Below are positions 22,601-34,794 of a DNA stretch of 64,000 nucleotides, piece after piece. Under the pieces are notes generated by a model. That model searched no databases. It saw only the letters and a list, made by a program, of their open reading frames with translations, and was not told where the DNA came from. A program made the position numbers and the translations under genes. Source of the DNA: Arabidopsis thaliana (lineage: Eukaryota; Streptophyta; Magnoliopsida; Brassicales; Brassicaceae); the NCBI RefSeq assembly GCF_000001735.4, contig NC_003071.7, positions 135,001 through 199,000 on the forward strand, given 5' to 3'. Position 1 is the stretch's first letter; each line of letters opens with the position of its first letter.

Positions 22601-23063
22601 ATTGAGCAATGTTGTTTTCCCAGAACCAGAAGGACCCATAATCGCTAGCAACCTCCCAGGTTTTGCTTCTCCGGATACATTTTTCAACAAAAACCTCACC
22701 TGAGAATCACATAATCAACCAATTCTGATTCGGCTATTAACGTGAAATTGGAAAGACTAATATACGCGCAATCGAAACATGCAAAAGGAGAAGAAATGTG
22801 CTCACCGATTTGGAGGACTTATCGGAGAGCGAGCAGGTGATGTTCCTCCAACGGATTGTCACCGGACGAATTGAATCACCACCACCGTCTTCCGTCTCAG
22901 CGTAATCATCTTCAGCTTCGTCTTCAGGTAAGAGAGCGATGCCAGGTCCAGCGAAGAGGCGGACCAACAGAGCGGCGGCCACCGCAGCCAGAGCCCCGCC
23001 AACACCATTCCCTCCGATGCCAGAAACAACGTCCGCTAAAGATTTCCCGCCAAAAGGCGCCAT
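19669..23063 (-). CDS. ABCG7: Half-size ABC transporter, subfamily G (WBC type), 725 aa, 11 exons
   Basis: Exons are 23063-22806, 22699-22509, 22429-22279, 22182-22050, 21961-21760, 21660-21384, 21071-20940, 20841-20621, 20452-20240, 20145-20061 and 19983-19669 (2178 nt, in frame, all GT-AG). A hydrophobic N-terminal stretch ([16 protein letters not shown]) precedes the nucleotide-binding domain. This has Walker [13 protein letters not shown], a Q-loop FVRQEDLFF, the signature [10 protein letters not shown], Walker [14 protein letters not shown] and the H-loop [10 protein letters not shown] six-helix ABC2-type membrane domain follows (for example [35 protein letters not shown]). The C-terminal tail is acidic. 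NBD-before-TMD order and a single half identify a WBC-type half transporter, which must dimerise. The unusual N-terminal hydrophobic region could act in plastid targeting. The substrate is unknown. Confidence 0.95.
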
Positions 23064-23416
23064 AATTTGTATCCCTGTGTCAGTGACTCAGTGTCGTCTT
23101 CTACTTGGAAGCTCCGGTGAGGTAAAGCCTTCAAATCCGTACGAAGCAAAGTAACAAGTAAGAACCAACCAAGGCTCCAAACATTATCTCTTCTTCTAAT
23201 TATTTAACCTTTGTTTAAATTTTCCCTCAATACTTAATTAACCTTTGACTCGGCACTAATCAGCACAACAGAGTAAATTTGACCATATAGATTTAGACAC
23301 GTGTGCATTTCATGATAAGAGATACTCAAGCTTTAATACAAACAAGCCATTGTCAAATTAATATATAGAGACTACAACTTTCAAGGACGGTTAAAAAAAA
23401 AGCTTATAACGACAAG

Positions 23417-25755
23417 TCACTGAGGTTCGATATGCCACAAACGAACGGAAGCGTCTTCTCCGGAACTTGCTACGGTGCAATCATCAATGAAGGCGACTGC
23501 GTTCACTCCACCGAGATGAGCGTTTCTTGCGGTTATGCGACTTGAAGCTGGCTTGTCCACTTCATATACAATGACGCAAGTGTCTATGGACCCTGTGGCT
23601 ACCATCTTGTTGTTTGGTGACCATGCCAAGCTGTTTATACGAGCCGTGTGGAACAACATGTTGTTTAGCTTCACCTGCAAAACAAAAACCGCACTTCCAG
23701 GTTAGCGTTTAAGCATGATTGAACATATAAGACATACAAGAACAACTCTAATCACGTCACCTGTTTGGTCTCGCGATCCCAGACTACAGCTTCGCGGTTG
23801 GCATCACCAGAAGCAAACATTGTTAAGTCAGGAGAGTAACGTATCACTGTCAAAGCACCTCTGTGTTTCTCCAGGACTGCTTCCTCTTTGAGGTTGTTGT
23901 CCCCTGAGACTGAGTATATGTGTAACTTCCCGTCTTGCCCTCCTACAATCGCTTCTTTCCCGTCAGGTGAGATCACAGAGGCTGCCACAGCAAAACCCAA
24001 ATCGATCTTGCTCAAAATGTTCAGACCATTGAGCAATACAACTCCGGAATCAAACGAGACTAGTGCTGTGGCTTCGGGAGAATCAACGGCTATGCTTATG
24101 TCCAGAGGCTGATGGCCTATATCGACATGTTCTGCAGCTCCATATCCGTTGTCGGTTAAAGGAATTCTCCAAACCTGTCAAGAAGTGAAGATGTCATATG
24201 CGATGTAACATTGACTTTAACACAGTCCAAACCCATATCTCATTGAACAATTGTTTTGTTAGCAGAACTTGTACCATATTATCATATCCAGATATGAAAA
24301 TGCTAGATTCAGTAGCCGCTAATCGCTTGATTTTGGTGTCTTTCATTTGTAACTTGCAACTGTACCCAACCCCTTTTAGCCATTTGACAATGAGACCATC
24401 ATAGCTACAAGACAGAATCGTCTTCTGGTTTTCCCCAAGAACAGCCAAAGAAGTGACGTTCTTAATATGTCCAGATAACAGCAAGGGAGGCTTATCCATA
24501 TCATCTGCAGAGAACAAGGACATAGTACCGCCAAGAGACACGGTAATGAGATGATCATTCTGCCAAAGACATCCCACAAGCATGTCTTCTGCTCCACCAG
24601 ATTCCATAAACGACAATGTCTTAATTACAGAGCCAATAGTTCCATCTTCAGCTACCTCCCATACTTTGGCAGACTTATCAGCAGACACAGTAAGCACCTA
24701 AAAACTCATCAAATATCAGTACTAAACATTGCATAGCTTGGCCACACATTGATATCCTAACAACAATTACCCGTTTGCTGTCAGGACTCCAGCTAACAGC
24801 GTAGATACTGCCTTTGTGACCATCTTCTGAGGCCAATTCTCCAACTTTATCTCCAGTCTTGCCATCGTAAATCATACCCTTTTTGTCAGAGCTTACGGTA
24901 ATGAATTTAGTACCATCAGGTGAATATCTGATGCAGTTGACGAAGTTGGAATGCTCCCTGTGTAGCAGATGGTACTATTAGTCAAGAAAACAAACTGTTA
25001 ATATCTAAGAGACATATATGAATTGAGAAGAAGAAAGATGCCTGTGAGAAGAGTGAAACTTAAAAGGTGGTCCATCATAAAAGTTAACCAAGAAGTCTTC
25101 ACCGCATGTGGCAATTCGGAAAGGTCTCGTTGGCTTGAAGGCACAACTCAAAACCCTACGAGAATGGCCATCAAAATCCCCCATTGTATTGCCAGAGTCC
25201 CATCTACATATATAAAACAAACACAAATTGATCAAGCCCTAGAGATCATTCCATTCTACAAAGTCATCATTAAAACCTAAATTGTTTGCCTAATTACCAA
25301 GGACTCGAAATTGAATCTCAAAATCAGGAAAGAAGAAGAAGAAGAAGTGGAGGAGAAACTCACGCGAAGGATCGAACAAGAGATTTGCCTTTTCCATCGC
25401 CGGAAGCAACAATTCGAAGTCCATCGAAAGACCATTGGAGATCATCGACACGACCAGCAAGGACTCTGAACTCGTTCTTCAGCACGAAGCCGTTGTGCGT
25501 TCCCCAAACGCGAACAGTACCAGAGACATCAGCGGAAGCGATCCATTCGCCGTTGGGAGAGTAGCGAGCAACGGTAACAGCATAGCCATGTTCGCCGTAA
25601 ACTTGGACGTCTTGGAGTTGGCGGAGGCTCCGGATGAAGACAGAGCGGCCGTTGCAGTAGAGAATGGTGTCGGATTTGGAATCGCCGGAGATCAAAATGC
25701 CGCGGCCTCGTTCGGTGGAGGGAACACAAGGAAAGGTCTCGAGGAGTTTCGCCAT
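23417..25755 (-). CDS. AIP1-1: WD40-repeat actin-interacting protein 1, 611 aa, 6 exons
   Basis: Exons are 25755-25364, 25203-25042, 24957-24771, 24697-24275, 24174-23761 and 23674-23417 (1836 nt, in frame). AIP1 works with ADF/cofilin to disassemble actin filaments. The start [19 protein letters not shown] and a chain of WD40 blades ([38 protein letters not shown], ending in [15 protein letters not shown]) give the 600-residue double-propeller length usual for AIP1. Intron 2 appears to use a GC donor (AG|GC at 25041-25040). At2g01330 is one of two Arabidopsis AIP1 genes. A TTC microsatellite lies just upstream, in the leader. Confidence 0.94.
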
Positions 25756-25800
25756 CGTGGAATTGTTGGTAGGAAGAATCGGTGAAGGAGTGCGTCATTT

Positions 25801-25828
25801 CTTCTTCTTCTTCTTCTTCTTCTTCTTC
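25801..25828. repeat. (TTC)n microsatellite in the AIP1-1 leader
   Basis: About nine TTC units lie 45 bp upstream of the AIP1-1 start codon. In the transcript they read GAA repeats. Such tracts are common in Arabidopsis 5' UTRs. Confidence 0.9.
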
Positions 25829-26094
25829 AGAGGAGGAGAAAGTTTAGGAGGAAATTAAGGGTTGGGGATTTTGAACGATTCATCAAACATTTGCTAATTT
25901 TGAGTCAGCTGATGTCGAGAGACATTGTACCGGCTTTTTCTGGTCTGGTTTGATGTTTTTTCGGTTATTAGTTAAATCACAAATACTGAACCGGCAGTGG
26001 TTGGGTTGGGTTTGGTTGGGCCATAGCCCATAGCTAAATCTCTTTCCTAGGTTCTTTGCTCTTTTCAGCTACCAATTCTCTTCTCGCTTGTTAG

Positions 26095-26610
26095 GCCTGG
26101 CCAAATAAACCAAACTGAATATATCAAACCCAAACCAAAGTAAAATAATCGAACTGAAAAATTTAAAATAACTGAATGAATACTAAATTCTATAATTGAA
26201 AGAACTAAAGTCGAATCGGTACTATACCGAAATATTTGGATAACCGAAAATATCCGAAATATATTAGTTATTTCTATATTAAATAATTAAAAATATGTGA
26301 AATATATATATAATAGTAAAAATAATCGAAAATAACCGAAAAATATCTGAAATATCTAAAAATAACTGAAATGTACGAAAATTTTGAAAGCAAAATAACC
26401 GAATGGATACGAAATTTTAAAACCGAAAGAACAGGATCCGAACCGAAACCTAACCAAAATTTCAAAATAATCGAATGGATACTAAACTTTATAACCAAAA
26501 TATCTGATAACCGAATGGATACAAACCGAAACCGAATAGATAAAAATCTGAACCGAATTGATAATCGAATGGATACGAATTGATAACCGAATGGATATAA
26601 ACCGGAACTA
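26095..26610. repeat. CCGAA-rich dispersed repeat, copy 2 (~0.5 kb)
   Basis: A block of degenerate short units (AACCGAA, CCGAATGGATA, CCGAAATAT, AAAATAATCGAA) runs from about 26095 to 26610 between two ordinary AT-rich segments. Its left part reads ATAACCGAAAATATCCGAAA and its right part ATGGATACGAATTGATAACC. The same vocabulary appears at the left window edge, at 36.6-37.1 kb and inverted at 57.1-57.5 kb. No terminal inverted repeat or target duplication is evident. No protein-coding content. Confidence 0.7.
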
Positions 26611-29013
26611 TCATTTGGTATGTTTTTTGTTTTTGTTCTCTCAATTGTTAAATCACACTACCTAGCATTAAATATATACTTTTGAGACACGTTTGATCAT
26701 TTTTGACTAGTTAGTCACACATTGATATAATTGGTTTCTTAATTCATCATAGAAAGTAATCTGTACGTATATGATTGGTTCATTCGCAATCCATTTTATT
26801 TGGTTATCGGATGGGTCATCAATGGAGATTAACAAGGTTTTGAAATTTAATTAACTAGACTTGGAAATTGAATTATTTATTTCCCCCGGATAAGACACAA
26901 ATTTGACAAATATGGATAAAGCACGTTTTGATAATGTGTATTCGAGCTGTTTAATTTGAACCACGATGTACATATGATTCATCAGTCAATACATAATATT
27001 TATACTACTAATACACAAATTGTGTGCAATATCGTATTAATAACAATAAAAATGGAATATATATATACTTAGGTTATTGACCAATATTGACGACAAAAAT
27101 TTCAAATGAATGTATATATATTCGTCATTAGTGGACGAGGAAGGCAACTTCGCAGGAAATGATATTGCGAGCTTACATACAAAAAATATAAAGGCCACAT
27201 GGTTTTCACGTAGCTATCACACTTAAACGTGATTACGTGACGTACCTTGTTTAACTAACGTAACCTTCATGGTCTTGCTTTTTTTTGTTCATAATTATTA
27301 TCTTCATGGTCTTACCACGTTCTTTGAACGTTTCTTAACTCTTGACTTCTAATCAGTAGACAAATTATTACACATTAGACACATCATATATAGACAATAG
27401 GCACATTATTATTGTATGTAGTGATCAAAAGTTCATGGTAAATCTTTTGAATTAGTCAATAACTGTAGCCTAAACATTAAAAACAAAGATTCAAAGCTAC
27501 ATATTTCCGACTGACTTTTAACATTGTACGGATCGGACCGTCAAGTTGATTTAAACTATGATTAGTGATGATTTATGGAAACCCTCTCTAACGTACATGT
27601 GGAGATATTGTGTCAGCTGTTATGTCATTGTTTATAGCTTTCCAAGTTGCAAAGGAGACCATCATTTTGGACTTTTTTCTTTCTTTCTTGTAACATCTGT
27701 TAAGTATCACTAGCTAGACACTTGCTATTAGGTCCACAACCTCGTTAGTGGACGGACCAGACCATAATTAAGAAATTAGACACGAGTGACCGTAGTATAA
27801 AAGATTAAAAGTGAGTTTAGAAATGTACCTGACTAGTACAATTTCCAGATTTCATCGTGACATAAAAGGTGCATCTAAATTATAAATGATGGATAATAAT
27901 TGTCTTAAGCATGCACCGTTAATTTTCCGTGATCAACGTAAAAAAGTAGCAATCGAGTAATAATATAGTAATGCAAAAGACAAAATGATTATCGCAAATA
28001 ATTAACCAACCCATTAAGCTTATAATGCATGCGTATTATATCAATCAAATCAAAGCATTAATATGGTCCACAAGAGTAGAAGACTTGTACCGCGCATCCG
28101 CATGATGTTGTTAAGTTGAAAATTGCTTACAAAAGTCCTGTTTTTTTCAACCTAGAATCCATTTCCCACAAAAGTTAGCACTTTTATCACTGTTATTTTC
28201 CTTTTAAATACTAGCGACCCTCGATATAATCTAAAGAACGTTAGGTATTTGTAAAATACAATTTTGGAGTTTATGGCATATTTTTCTTTCTTACCTCCGC
28301 TTTATTATTTTGTCTTGTTCATATTTTAGCGAGTCTAAGATTTTGAATGGATGCAGCGGACAAAACGGTTTAATTTGTCTGCTATTCAGTCTACTTCATT
28401 TTTGGGCGGACAATAAATCGATGCGGATCAAATTTATTTATATGTAAAAACGGTCCGTAGATGGTCCGTTGCGGTTTTCTTCTATTATTTTTTATCCAGA
28501 CCACTGCGTACTATAATTAATGAATGGTAAATAAAAAAAGGTTTGATCCATTGACGATTTTGTCCGCCTTAACCATCATAACCATCCAAACCCTAATTCT
28601 AAAATTTCAACGTGGCAGAAAAGAAGGTAATTGAATAACAAGGTGATATACTCTTGAAATAAACATGAATCTACAAGCTATACTTAATAGTTGCATGTGA
28701 TGCGCACGAGTACCATCTTGTTGAAATAGTGGTAGTACAATTTAAGAGAAATCCAAATACTAATTAAAAAAGCCATCATGATTAAAATAATTAGGCTTGA
28801 AATCGTACGTAGTCAAAAGGTTTGTCCATTAATTAAGAAATTAATAAAAATGGACCATCATTTCCACGTATCTACAAATCTCTCTTACCCCCATATGCAC
28901 ATGTCTGCGAACCCCATCATTTAAAGCCCCAACGTAGCAACCTCACCGCCTTCAATCATCAAACATCCAAACTCTATCCTTTCGTTTTCTTGTCAGACAA
29001 AAACTAATACTAG
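26611..29013. other. 2.4-kb gene-poor AT-rich interval upstream of At17.1
   Basis: I find no gene, RNA gene or intact element. At about 28340-28620 GC-richer words recur around GCGGACAAAA, GCGGACAATA and GGTCCGTAG/GGTCCGTTG, which look like a degenerate transposon remnant but lack recognisable ends. The last ~130 bp (TTTAAAGCCCC, a C/A-rich leader) look like the core promoter and 5' UTR of the next gene. Confidence 0.4.
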
Positions 29014-30068
29014 ATGGGTAACAGTTTAGGCGGCAAGAAAACGACCAAAGTCATGAAGATAGACGGCGAGACTTTTAAACTGAAAACTCCGGTGACGGCT
29101 GAGGAGGTCTTAAAAGACTTTCCCGGCCACGTCTTGTTAGACTCCGAATCCGTCAAGCACTACGGTGCCCGAGCCAAACCACTTGAGGTATGTTTTTTTT
29201 TTTTTTCTATCAGAACTATATGTTATGTTTCTTGTTAAACTATACGAATCATGTTTTGATAGACAAAGCGTTTAATGTTGTTTGGTGTGCAGGCGAAGCA
29301 GAGGTTGGAGGCGAAGCGGCTTTATTTTGTGGTGGAGCCGGTGAAAGAGTGTCCACCGAGAAGGGTAAGATCAGGAATTCACGTGAGTGCAAAGGAGAGG
29401 CTTGAGAGTCTCATGCTGGCCCGGAGATCGTCTTCCGATCTCTCCATACTCAAACCACCAGGAGGATGGACGACGGAGGAAGAAGAAGGAGCGGTGAGGA
29501 GGGTGAAGGTGAGGATTCCCAAAGCTGAGCTTGAAAAGCTCGTTAAAGAAGGAGCCACCGAAGCCGAAGCTACGCAGAAGATCGCTGCTCTCTTTATGGC
29601 CAAACAGAGGCAAGAGGAGGCATATCAGAACACACGACAGGACGAGCCCGCCACCACGGCCACCGCCACCGCCACCACCACCGCCACAAGAGGAGTCAAA
29701 TCCCGTTTGGTGAGTTCCTTAATTTTTCTCCTCCATTTGTTTGTTTTTTTCGTACAAAGTAAATAAGCAAAAATATTTTAATTACATTAGAGTGGCATTT
29801 AGCTAGTCTTGACTTTAATAATATTGAAATTTTTTCACTTTTTATAGGAACTTTTTTGTGGTCAAATTTTGCATGCTAACACTTTTATATTGTTTCAAAG
29901 ATATAGGACAAAATTTATTACACAACTTTTGATTTTGTCTTTCAAATAATCATTTAAAAGTTTCATTCTACAACAACAATGGTATTGATATGTTTAGTAA
30001 TGATGTTGCAGAAACGAGTGAGTTTCATGGCGGAAAGAGGAGGAGGGAGCGAGATCACTGTAGCTTGA
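29014..30068 (+). CDS. At17.1: DUF4228/PADRE-domain protein, 215 aa, 3 exons
   Basis: Exons are 29014-29187, 29293-29709 and 30012-30068 (648 nt, in frame). The protein begins MGNSLGG, a Gly2 context suitable for N-myristoylation. The PADRE/DUF4228 N-terminal signature follows (KVMKIDGETFKLKTPVTAEE, VLKDFPGHVLLDSE). The middle carries a Ser/Arg block (RRSSSDLSILKPPGG). A basic region (VRRVKVRIPKAELEKLVKE) follows, then a low-complexity Thr/Ala tract (PATTATATATTTAT). Family members are linked to biotic stress responses. At17.1 is remembered as a gene induced in nematode feeding sites. Its stop lies only 264 bp from the QPT stop on the other strand, so the 3' UTRs may overlap. Confidence 0.88.
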
Positions 30069-30331
30069 ACCAATAAACATATGTATTAGAGAATGCTTCC
30101 CAACGTTTCTGCAAATTCTATGTACATAAAAAACGCAGAAAGTTTGAGAGAAAGCTTATTCAGATATTCATCCATGTCTCCACTCTATTGTACTCAAGAG
30201 TTTTACTATTATTACATTGTAGAAGAAACAGTCATTTTATAGGCAGATTCATTCGTTTGCCTCTCACCTTATTGATTACATGTTTCCCGGAAAATAAAAA
30301 GAAAGTAAGTATACGAGGAAGACGATGTTCT

Positions 30332-32209
30332 CTATGCTCGTTTGGTCCTTCTTCCCACCTCGAGAGCCAACTCTGTATCGATCTTCAGAGATATGTCTAG
30401 TGCTTTCACCGAATGCGTAAGAGCTCCACTGCATTCATATGATCTTTCAGTTTTCAGCTGACCAAAAACCAAAACATTTGTATCAAAAACAGATTTCGAA
30501 AGTATTCTTACCTGCTAATGAATGTAACTCCACTCTGTCCGATCTTGTGTACTGTCTCAAGTGTAACATTGCCTGATGCCTACATCATGAGATTTAGAGT
30601 CTGAGTTTCACTAAAAGAAATCTGTTATCTCTCTTTCTAACTCACACATACCTCTGTCTCGAATCTCCCGTTGATTAGCTCTACCGCATCTTTAAGCATT
30701 GTGACATCGACATCTCCATTCTCTAAGGGCACAACCATATTATCCAGCATTATTCTCGTCAACCGAGTCTCGGATCCACTAGCATACTCTAACACTTCCT
30801 TCACTTCCTCAAGCGTCCTCGTCTCCACCTTTAAGTAAAGATATATAGTGATTACAACTTGTTTGCCATTTAACTTGCAGCCACAAAACGGTTTGAAAGC
30901 TTTAGATTAGTTACCTCTACATCCATTTCGAGATTCTTTTGCTTTAGATATTCGTCTACGGATTTGACGGCGTTTACTATACCGCCTGCAGCTGAGATAT
31001 GGTTATCTTTTATCATCACCATATCAAATAACCCCATCCTATGATTCCTCCCTCCACCAATCAGTACCTAAGCTAAGCAAGAAAACTTGAGGTGTATCAT
31101 AATCCTAATATTCCAAAGATGAGACAAATATAGCAACAAATGTGTCTCAACTCTCAAAGGTTGGGTTTGAAATAGGTATAACAGTAGTGTGGAACGTACC
31201 GCCCATTTATCTACCAACCGCAAACCAGGAGCAGTTTTTCTTGTCTCCAGTATACATGCAGGGGATGCAGCATCTGCCATTAACTGCAGGAAACAGACTC
31301 ATCAGCTGGACAAAGTTCACTACTAACACTGTACTATAAAACGAAATAAGGAATGGATACTGTTGAGTTACTATAAACCATGTACTAAGCCAACAAAGCC
31401 TTGTCATTATAAGATATAAGCTCACTAAGTTAATATGAATGCAACCACACCAATCACTAGAGAGAATCTATAGAGACACAAAAAAAAGACCTTGGTAAGG
31501 GTTGCAATTCCACTCATCCTCTGCATAAAGTTGAGCAAAACTCTTTCAGCAACAACAATCTTATGTGCATTCCCTGATACTTTCCCAAACTTCAATCCTT
31601 TATGAACATAATCTCCATCCTTTCGCATCCATTCAACCTGAGATATTAGAAACTAAATCACTTCAAGCTAAAAGACACATACAAAACAAATCAAAAGACT
31701 TCAAGTAAGATGATGGAAACACCTTCAAGGAGGGATCAACATGTTCAAAAATCATGTCAGCAAGAGCAACTCCAGCAACAATACCATCTTCCTTGGCCAA
31801 GAAATAAGCTTCCACTTCCATATCAAACGGTATCGTAGCCATACACGTTACATCTCCTTCACTCAAATCATATATTTTTGACCAACTCAATTTCACAAAT
31901 TAAAAATCGAAACTTTAGAAGGTGAAGAGAGAACCTGTATGACCAGCATCTTCAGCTAGGGCTAGTTTGATAACAGCTTTCAAATCGTAAGTAGGGTGTG
32001 AAGGAGGCTTGATCCCCATTGAAACTTCTCCGGCCGTTTGAGTCGCTGAAGCAGACATTTTTACGAAGCTCCTGAAACAATTGAGATTGAGTTTGGTCGC
32101 CACGATTACAGAAATGAACAAAGGAGAGACTTAAAAGATTGGGTTTTGTCGGATAAAACCTTGGAATTGCGTAGAATTGAGGCGACAAGAATCGAGAGAC
32201 AGAGATCAT
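30332..32209 (-). CDS. QPT: Quinolinate phosphoribosyltransferase (decarboxylating), 348 aa, 9 exons
   Basis: Exons are 32209-32160, 32071-31935, 31856-31723, 31637-31491, 31283-31200, 31067-30915, 30828-30652, 30579-30512 and 30428-30332 (1047 nt, in frame, all GT-AG). The enzyme (NadC) turns quinolinate and PRPP into nicotinate mononucleotide, a committed step of de novo NAD synthesis in plastids. The N-terminus [19 protein letters not shown] looks like a transit peptide. A second ATG (MSASATQT) could give a shorter form. Core motifs are [77 protein letters not shown] and [16 protein letters not shown]. This is one gene serving the pathway, with no neighbouring NAD genes. Confidence 0.96.
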
Positions 32210-32311
32210 TGTAGAACTGATTCAACTCTGTTTCTTGTTGGTCTTCTTTGTGTGAATATAATAAACAGCTCTCAGAGAAAGAAATGATATTTGGGTGAAC
32301 CAACATACTAT

Positions 32312-32362
32312 TGGGCTCCCTACCAAAAAAACATACTATTGGGCTTTTATTTGTGAAGCCCA
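32312..32362. promoter_or_regulatory. Site II (TGGGCT) cluster upstream of QPT
   Basis: TGGGCT occurs at 32312-32317 and 32340-32345, and AGCCCA at 32357-32362. This is 100-155 bp before the QPT start codon. The first two lie in a short direct repeat, ACATACTATTGGGCT. Regulatory use is inferred. Confidence 0.45.
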
Positions 32363-32930
32363 TTCCATACTAACGTCTGCATTTTAGTTAAATTCAACAT
32401 AAAACATAACACTCAAACATGTAACAAGTACGGAGTTCTAACTCAAAACATATACTCTTGTGTCTTGTGTGTGTTTTCTGTTGTGTAATATATTTCTGAT
32501 TTCGTTTGTGTTGCTGATGGCTTGTCTTAGATTGTGGAGTTCATTCATGTCTTACTGAAAACTCGAAGTGAAGCAATAGGAAAAGAACTAGCTAGCTCAG
32601 GAGCTATTAGAAGAGTCCTTGATCTGTTCTTTGAGTAAATACACTCCCTGGATCGATTACAAAATTTTAAACTGTTTGTTATTCCTGCTTGGCTAAATTC
32701 ATCTTTCAATTGTTTACTCCAACTATGCAGGTACCCGTATGGTACACCTCTGATCAAACATTTATGGCTTCTTGTCACACTATTGATGCAACTATCAGTC
32801 GTGCAGTTACACTTTCAGAATATTTGCTAGGTTGTCTTAGTAAAAGCATAGAGATATAATAGGAAACCGTCCAAACACTTTTGGGTTTGACAATAGTTGG
32901 CACAGTATCTAGTACTGATTTTGTCTCTTA

Positions 32931-33479
32931 ATGACTACTAATAGTTGGCACAGTATCTTGGTTATTTACTTGGCTTCGTTGGCTCTTGATTGGAGCTTGG
33001 AAATGGGAATTCATCTTGAGAAGTCAGCGTATCTTGCGTTAGCTGGTAACTTTCTGAGATCAAACGAGCTCTCTAAAGTGATTGATGTGGTCAAGGAGAT
33101 GGTGAAATCCCAACACTCGCTTGGTGTGTACCATGGAGCAATGCTGATCCACATGCTCGGGTTTGGGAGAAGACCTAGCTTAGCTGCAGAGGCTTTAGAC
33201 TTACTTCCGGATGATCAAAAGGGTCTATCTGCTTACACTGCGCTGATGGATGTTTATATCTCAGCAGGGAGTCCAGAGAAAGCAATGAAGATATTAGGAG
33301 AGATGAGAGAGCGAGAGATAATGCCTTCGCTTGGGACATACGATGTTCTATTGTCTGGTCTTGAGAAAACCAGTGATTTCCAGAGAGAAACATCGTCATT
33401 GAGGAAGGAGCAGAAGAGTCTTGTTGCTTCTACACGTTTCCGGGAAATTGTTCATGTTGAAGACAAAATATGCATGTGA
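32931..33479 (+). pseudogene. Truncated copy of the C-terminal part of the neighbouring PPR gene
   Basis: From about 32970 this reads nearly the same as the C-terminal third of the PPR gene at 37.3-39.1 kb. Shared stretches include LEMGIHLEKSAYLAL, EREIMPSLGTYDVLLSGLEK and RFREIVHVEDKIC. The copy lacks the targeting peptide and all earlier repeats. Its open frame instead begins MTTNSWHSILVIYLASL, which is unlike the parent. Near the end an extra CATG turns the parental ATATGTGATC into ATATGCATGTGATC, shifting the frame and giving an early stop at 33477. Upstream DNA (32391-32450) also matches DNA at 35795-35865, so this is a segmental duplicate with a large internal deletion. It may still be transcribed (compare At2g01360). 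Confidence 0.8.
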
Positions 33480-33790
33480 TCTTCTGTTTGCTTGCAAGAT
33501 AGACAAAATCTGTTGCTTCTGTTTGATTACAAAATCTGTGATCTCAGAAACATTGATGCTTGTTGACCCTAAGCAAAGTGAGAGGTATCTAACAAGAGTA
33601 TTCTGACCAAAATTTAGACCATAAACCTTGACCACAATTGGATGCATTAAAATTTAATCTGCCGTTCTTCCATAGTGTTTTTAACAACACAATCCAAGTA
33701 TCAAAAACCAATAACAAACCAAATAGAAAAAACAGACTCATATGGGATGGAAATGAAAAAGATGCATTAAACCTCTAATTCGATACTTGT

Positions 33791-34549
33791 CTAATTTGTT
33801 GCTTCAATGATCATAGAGTTGACCTTTTGCAAAAAACTTGTCTTTAGCCGTAGGTTTTCAGATTCTTCATCTTTCAACAGCTTGAACTTCTCTTCGACCT
33901 CCTTCTTCGTCTCTATCGGAACCATGCTCCAACTCTGTTTCATTACGTCTTCACTCACCCCTAACCTCGCAATTGATCCTACAAGATAAGAATTTACAAA
34001 CCAATCTCCTACCTCCTCCACCTTAGTTGTAGGTTCCCAAATTACTTTGGAAAGTTGAAAACATTTCCGGTCGTGAGCATTTACAAGAGAGTTCTCATCT
34101 ACACCATTGTTCCATTTCTTGAGGAACTTGTCCTTCAAGCGACGGATTTTGGTTGTGAATTGATGTTGATTCGCTTGAAAGCTAATGAAGTTCTTCACCG
34201 TATCAATAAAACCAGTCATATCATCATAAGGACTCTTCCCTTTATCATTCTCAAAATCAACCATGCCTTGCAGCAAAACAATCTCATCATCATCACTCCA
34301 TATTCTTTGAAAATAATTCTTTTTGGTATCTGTTGACACCATCTCATCATCACTCGTCTTGGTTACAACAACTGAAACCTCCTTCTCCAGCGAATCTGAA
34401 TCAGAGTCTTGACGCCTCTTCACCATCGATGGATCTTCCTCCGGTTTGAGACGCTTGTTCGTCTCTCGATGAATCTTCCTCCGGTTTTTCTTGGCCGTCA
34501 GACGTTTGAGAGAGCGGGAGACCAAAAGTTTTTTTGTTATTCCTTTCAT
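33791..34549 (-). CDS. GeBP/storekeeper-like (DUF573) DNA-binding protein, 252 aa
   Basis: Single exon from ATG 34549 ([17 protein letters not shown]). A slightly longer frame would need a TTG start. A Lys/Arg-rich N-terminus and an acidic Ser/Asp stretch precede the DUF573 core ([20 protein letters not shown]), with its trihelix-like pattern continuing through [20 protein letters not shown] and [14 protein letters not shown]-terminal part follows ([17 protein letters not shown]) with leucine/heptad character. This is the plant GeBP/GPL family, linked to cytokinin-related transcription control. The exact targets are unknown. By position it is At2g01370. Confidence 0.88.
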
Positions 34550-34794
34550 TTTTTTTTTCAAGATAAAAAAGTTGTAGAGATAATATCAGAATAAAGATCT
34601 TCTATTTATATAGCCGCTTAGCATTAGGGTTAAGTGTTTGACAAAAAAAAAAAAAAGCATTAGGGTTAAGTAATTGTGGCTACAACTTCCAAAAAGAAGG
34701 GCTGTCAAGTTTTGTATCTAATGTCACTAATGATCGATCATTTGTCCCAATATCAATTTTTTCTTCTGTTTGGCTACAACTCAACACTCCTTCA

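Noticed and set aside
34621-34672. Repeated GCATTAGGGTTAAG words considered as interstitial telomere sequence
   Set aside because: Only two imperfect copies of the telomere-like TTAGGGTT are present, separated by an A-run. They look like a small local duplication upstream of the GeBP gene, not a telomere tract.
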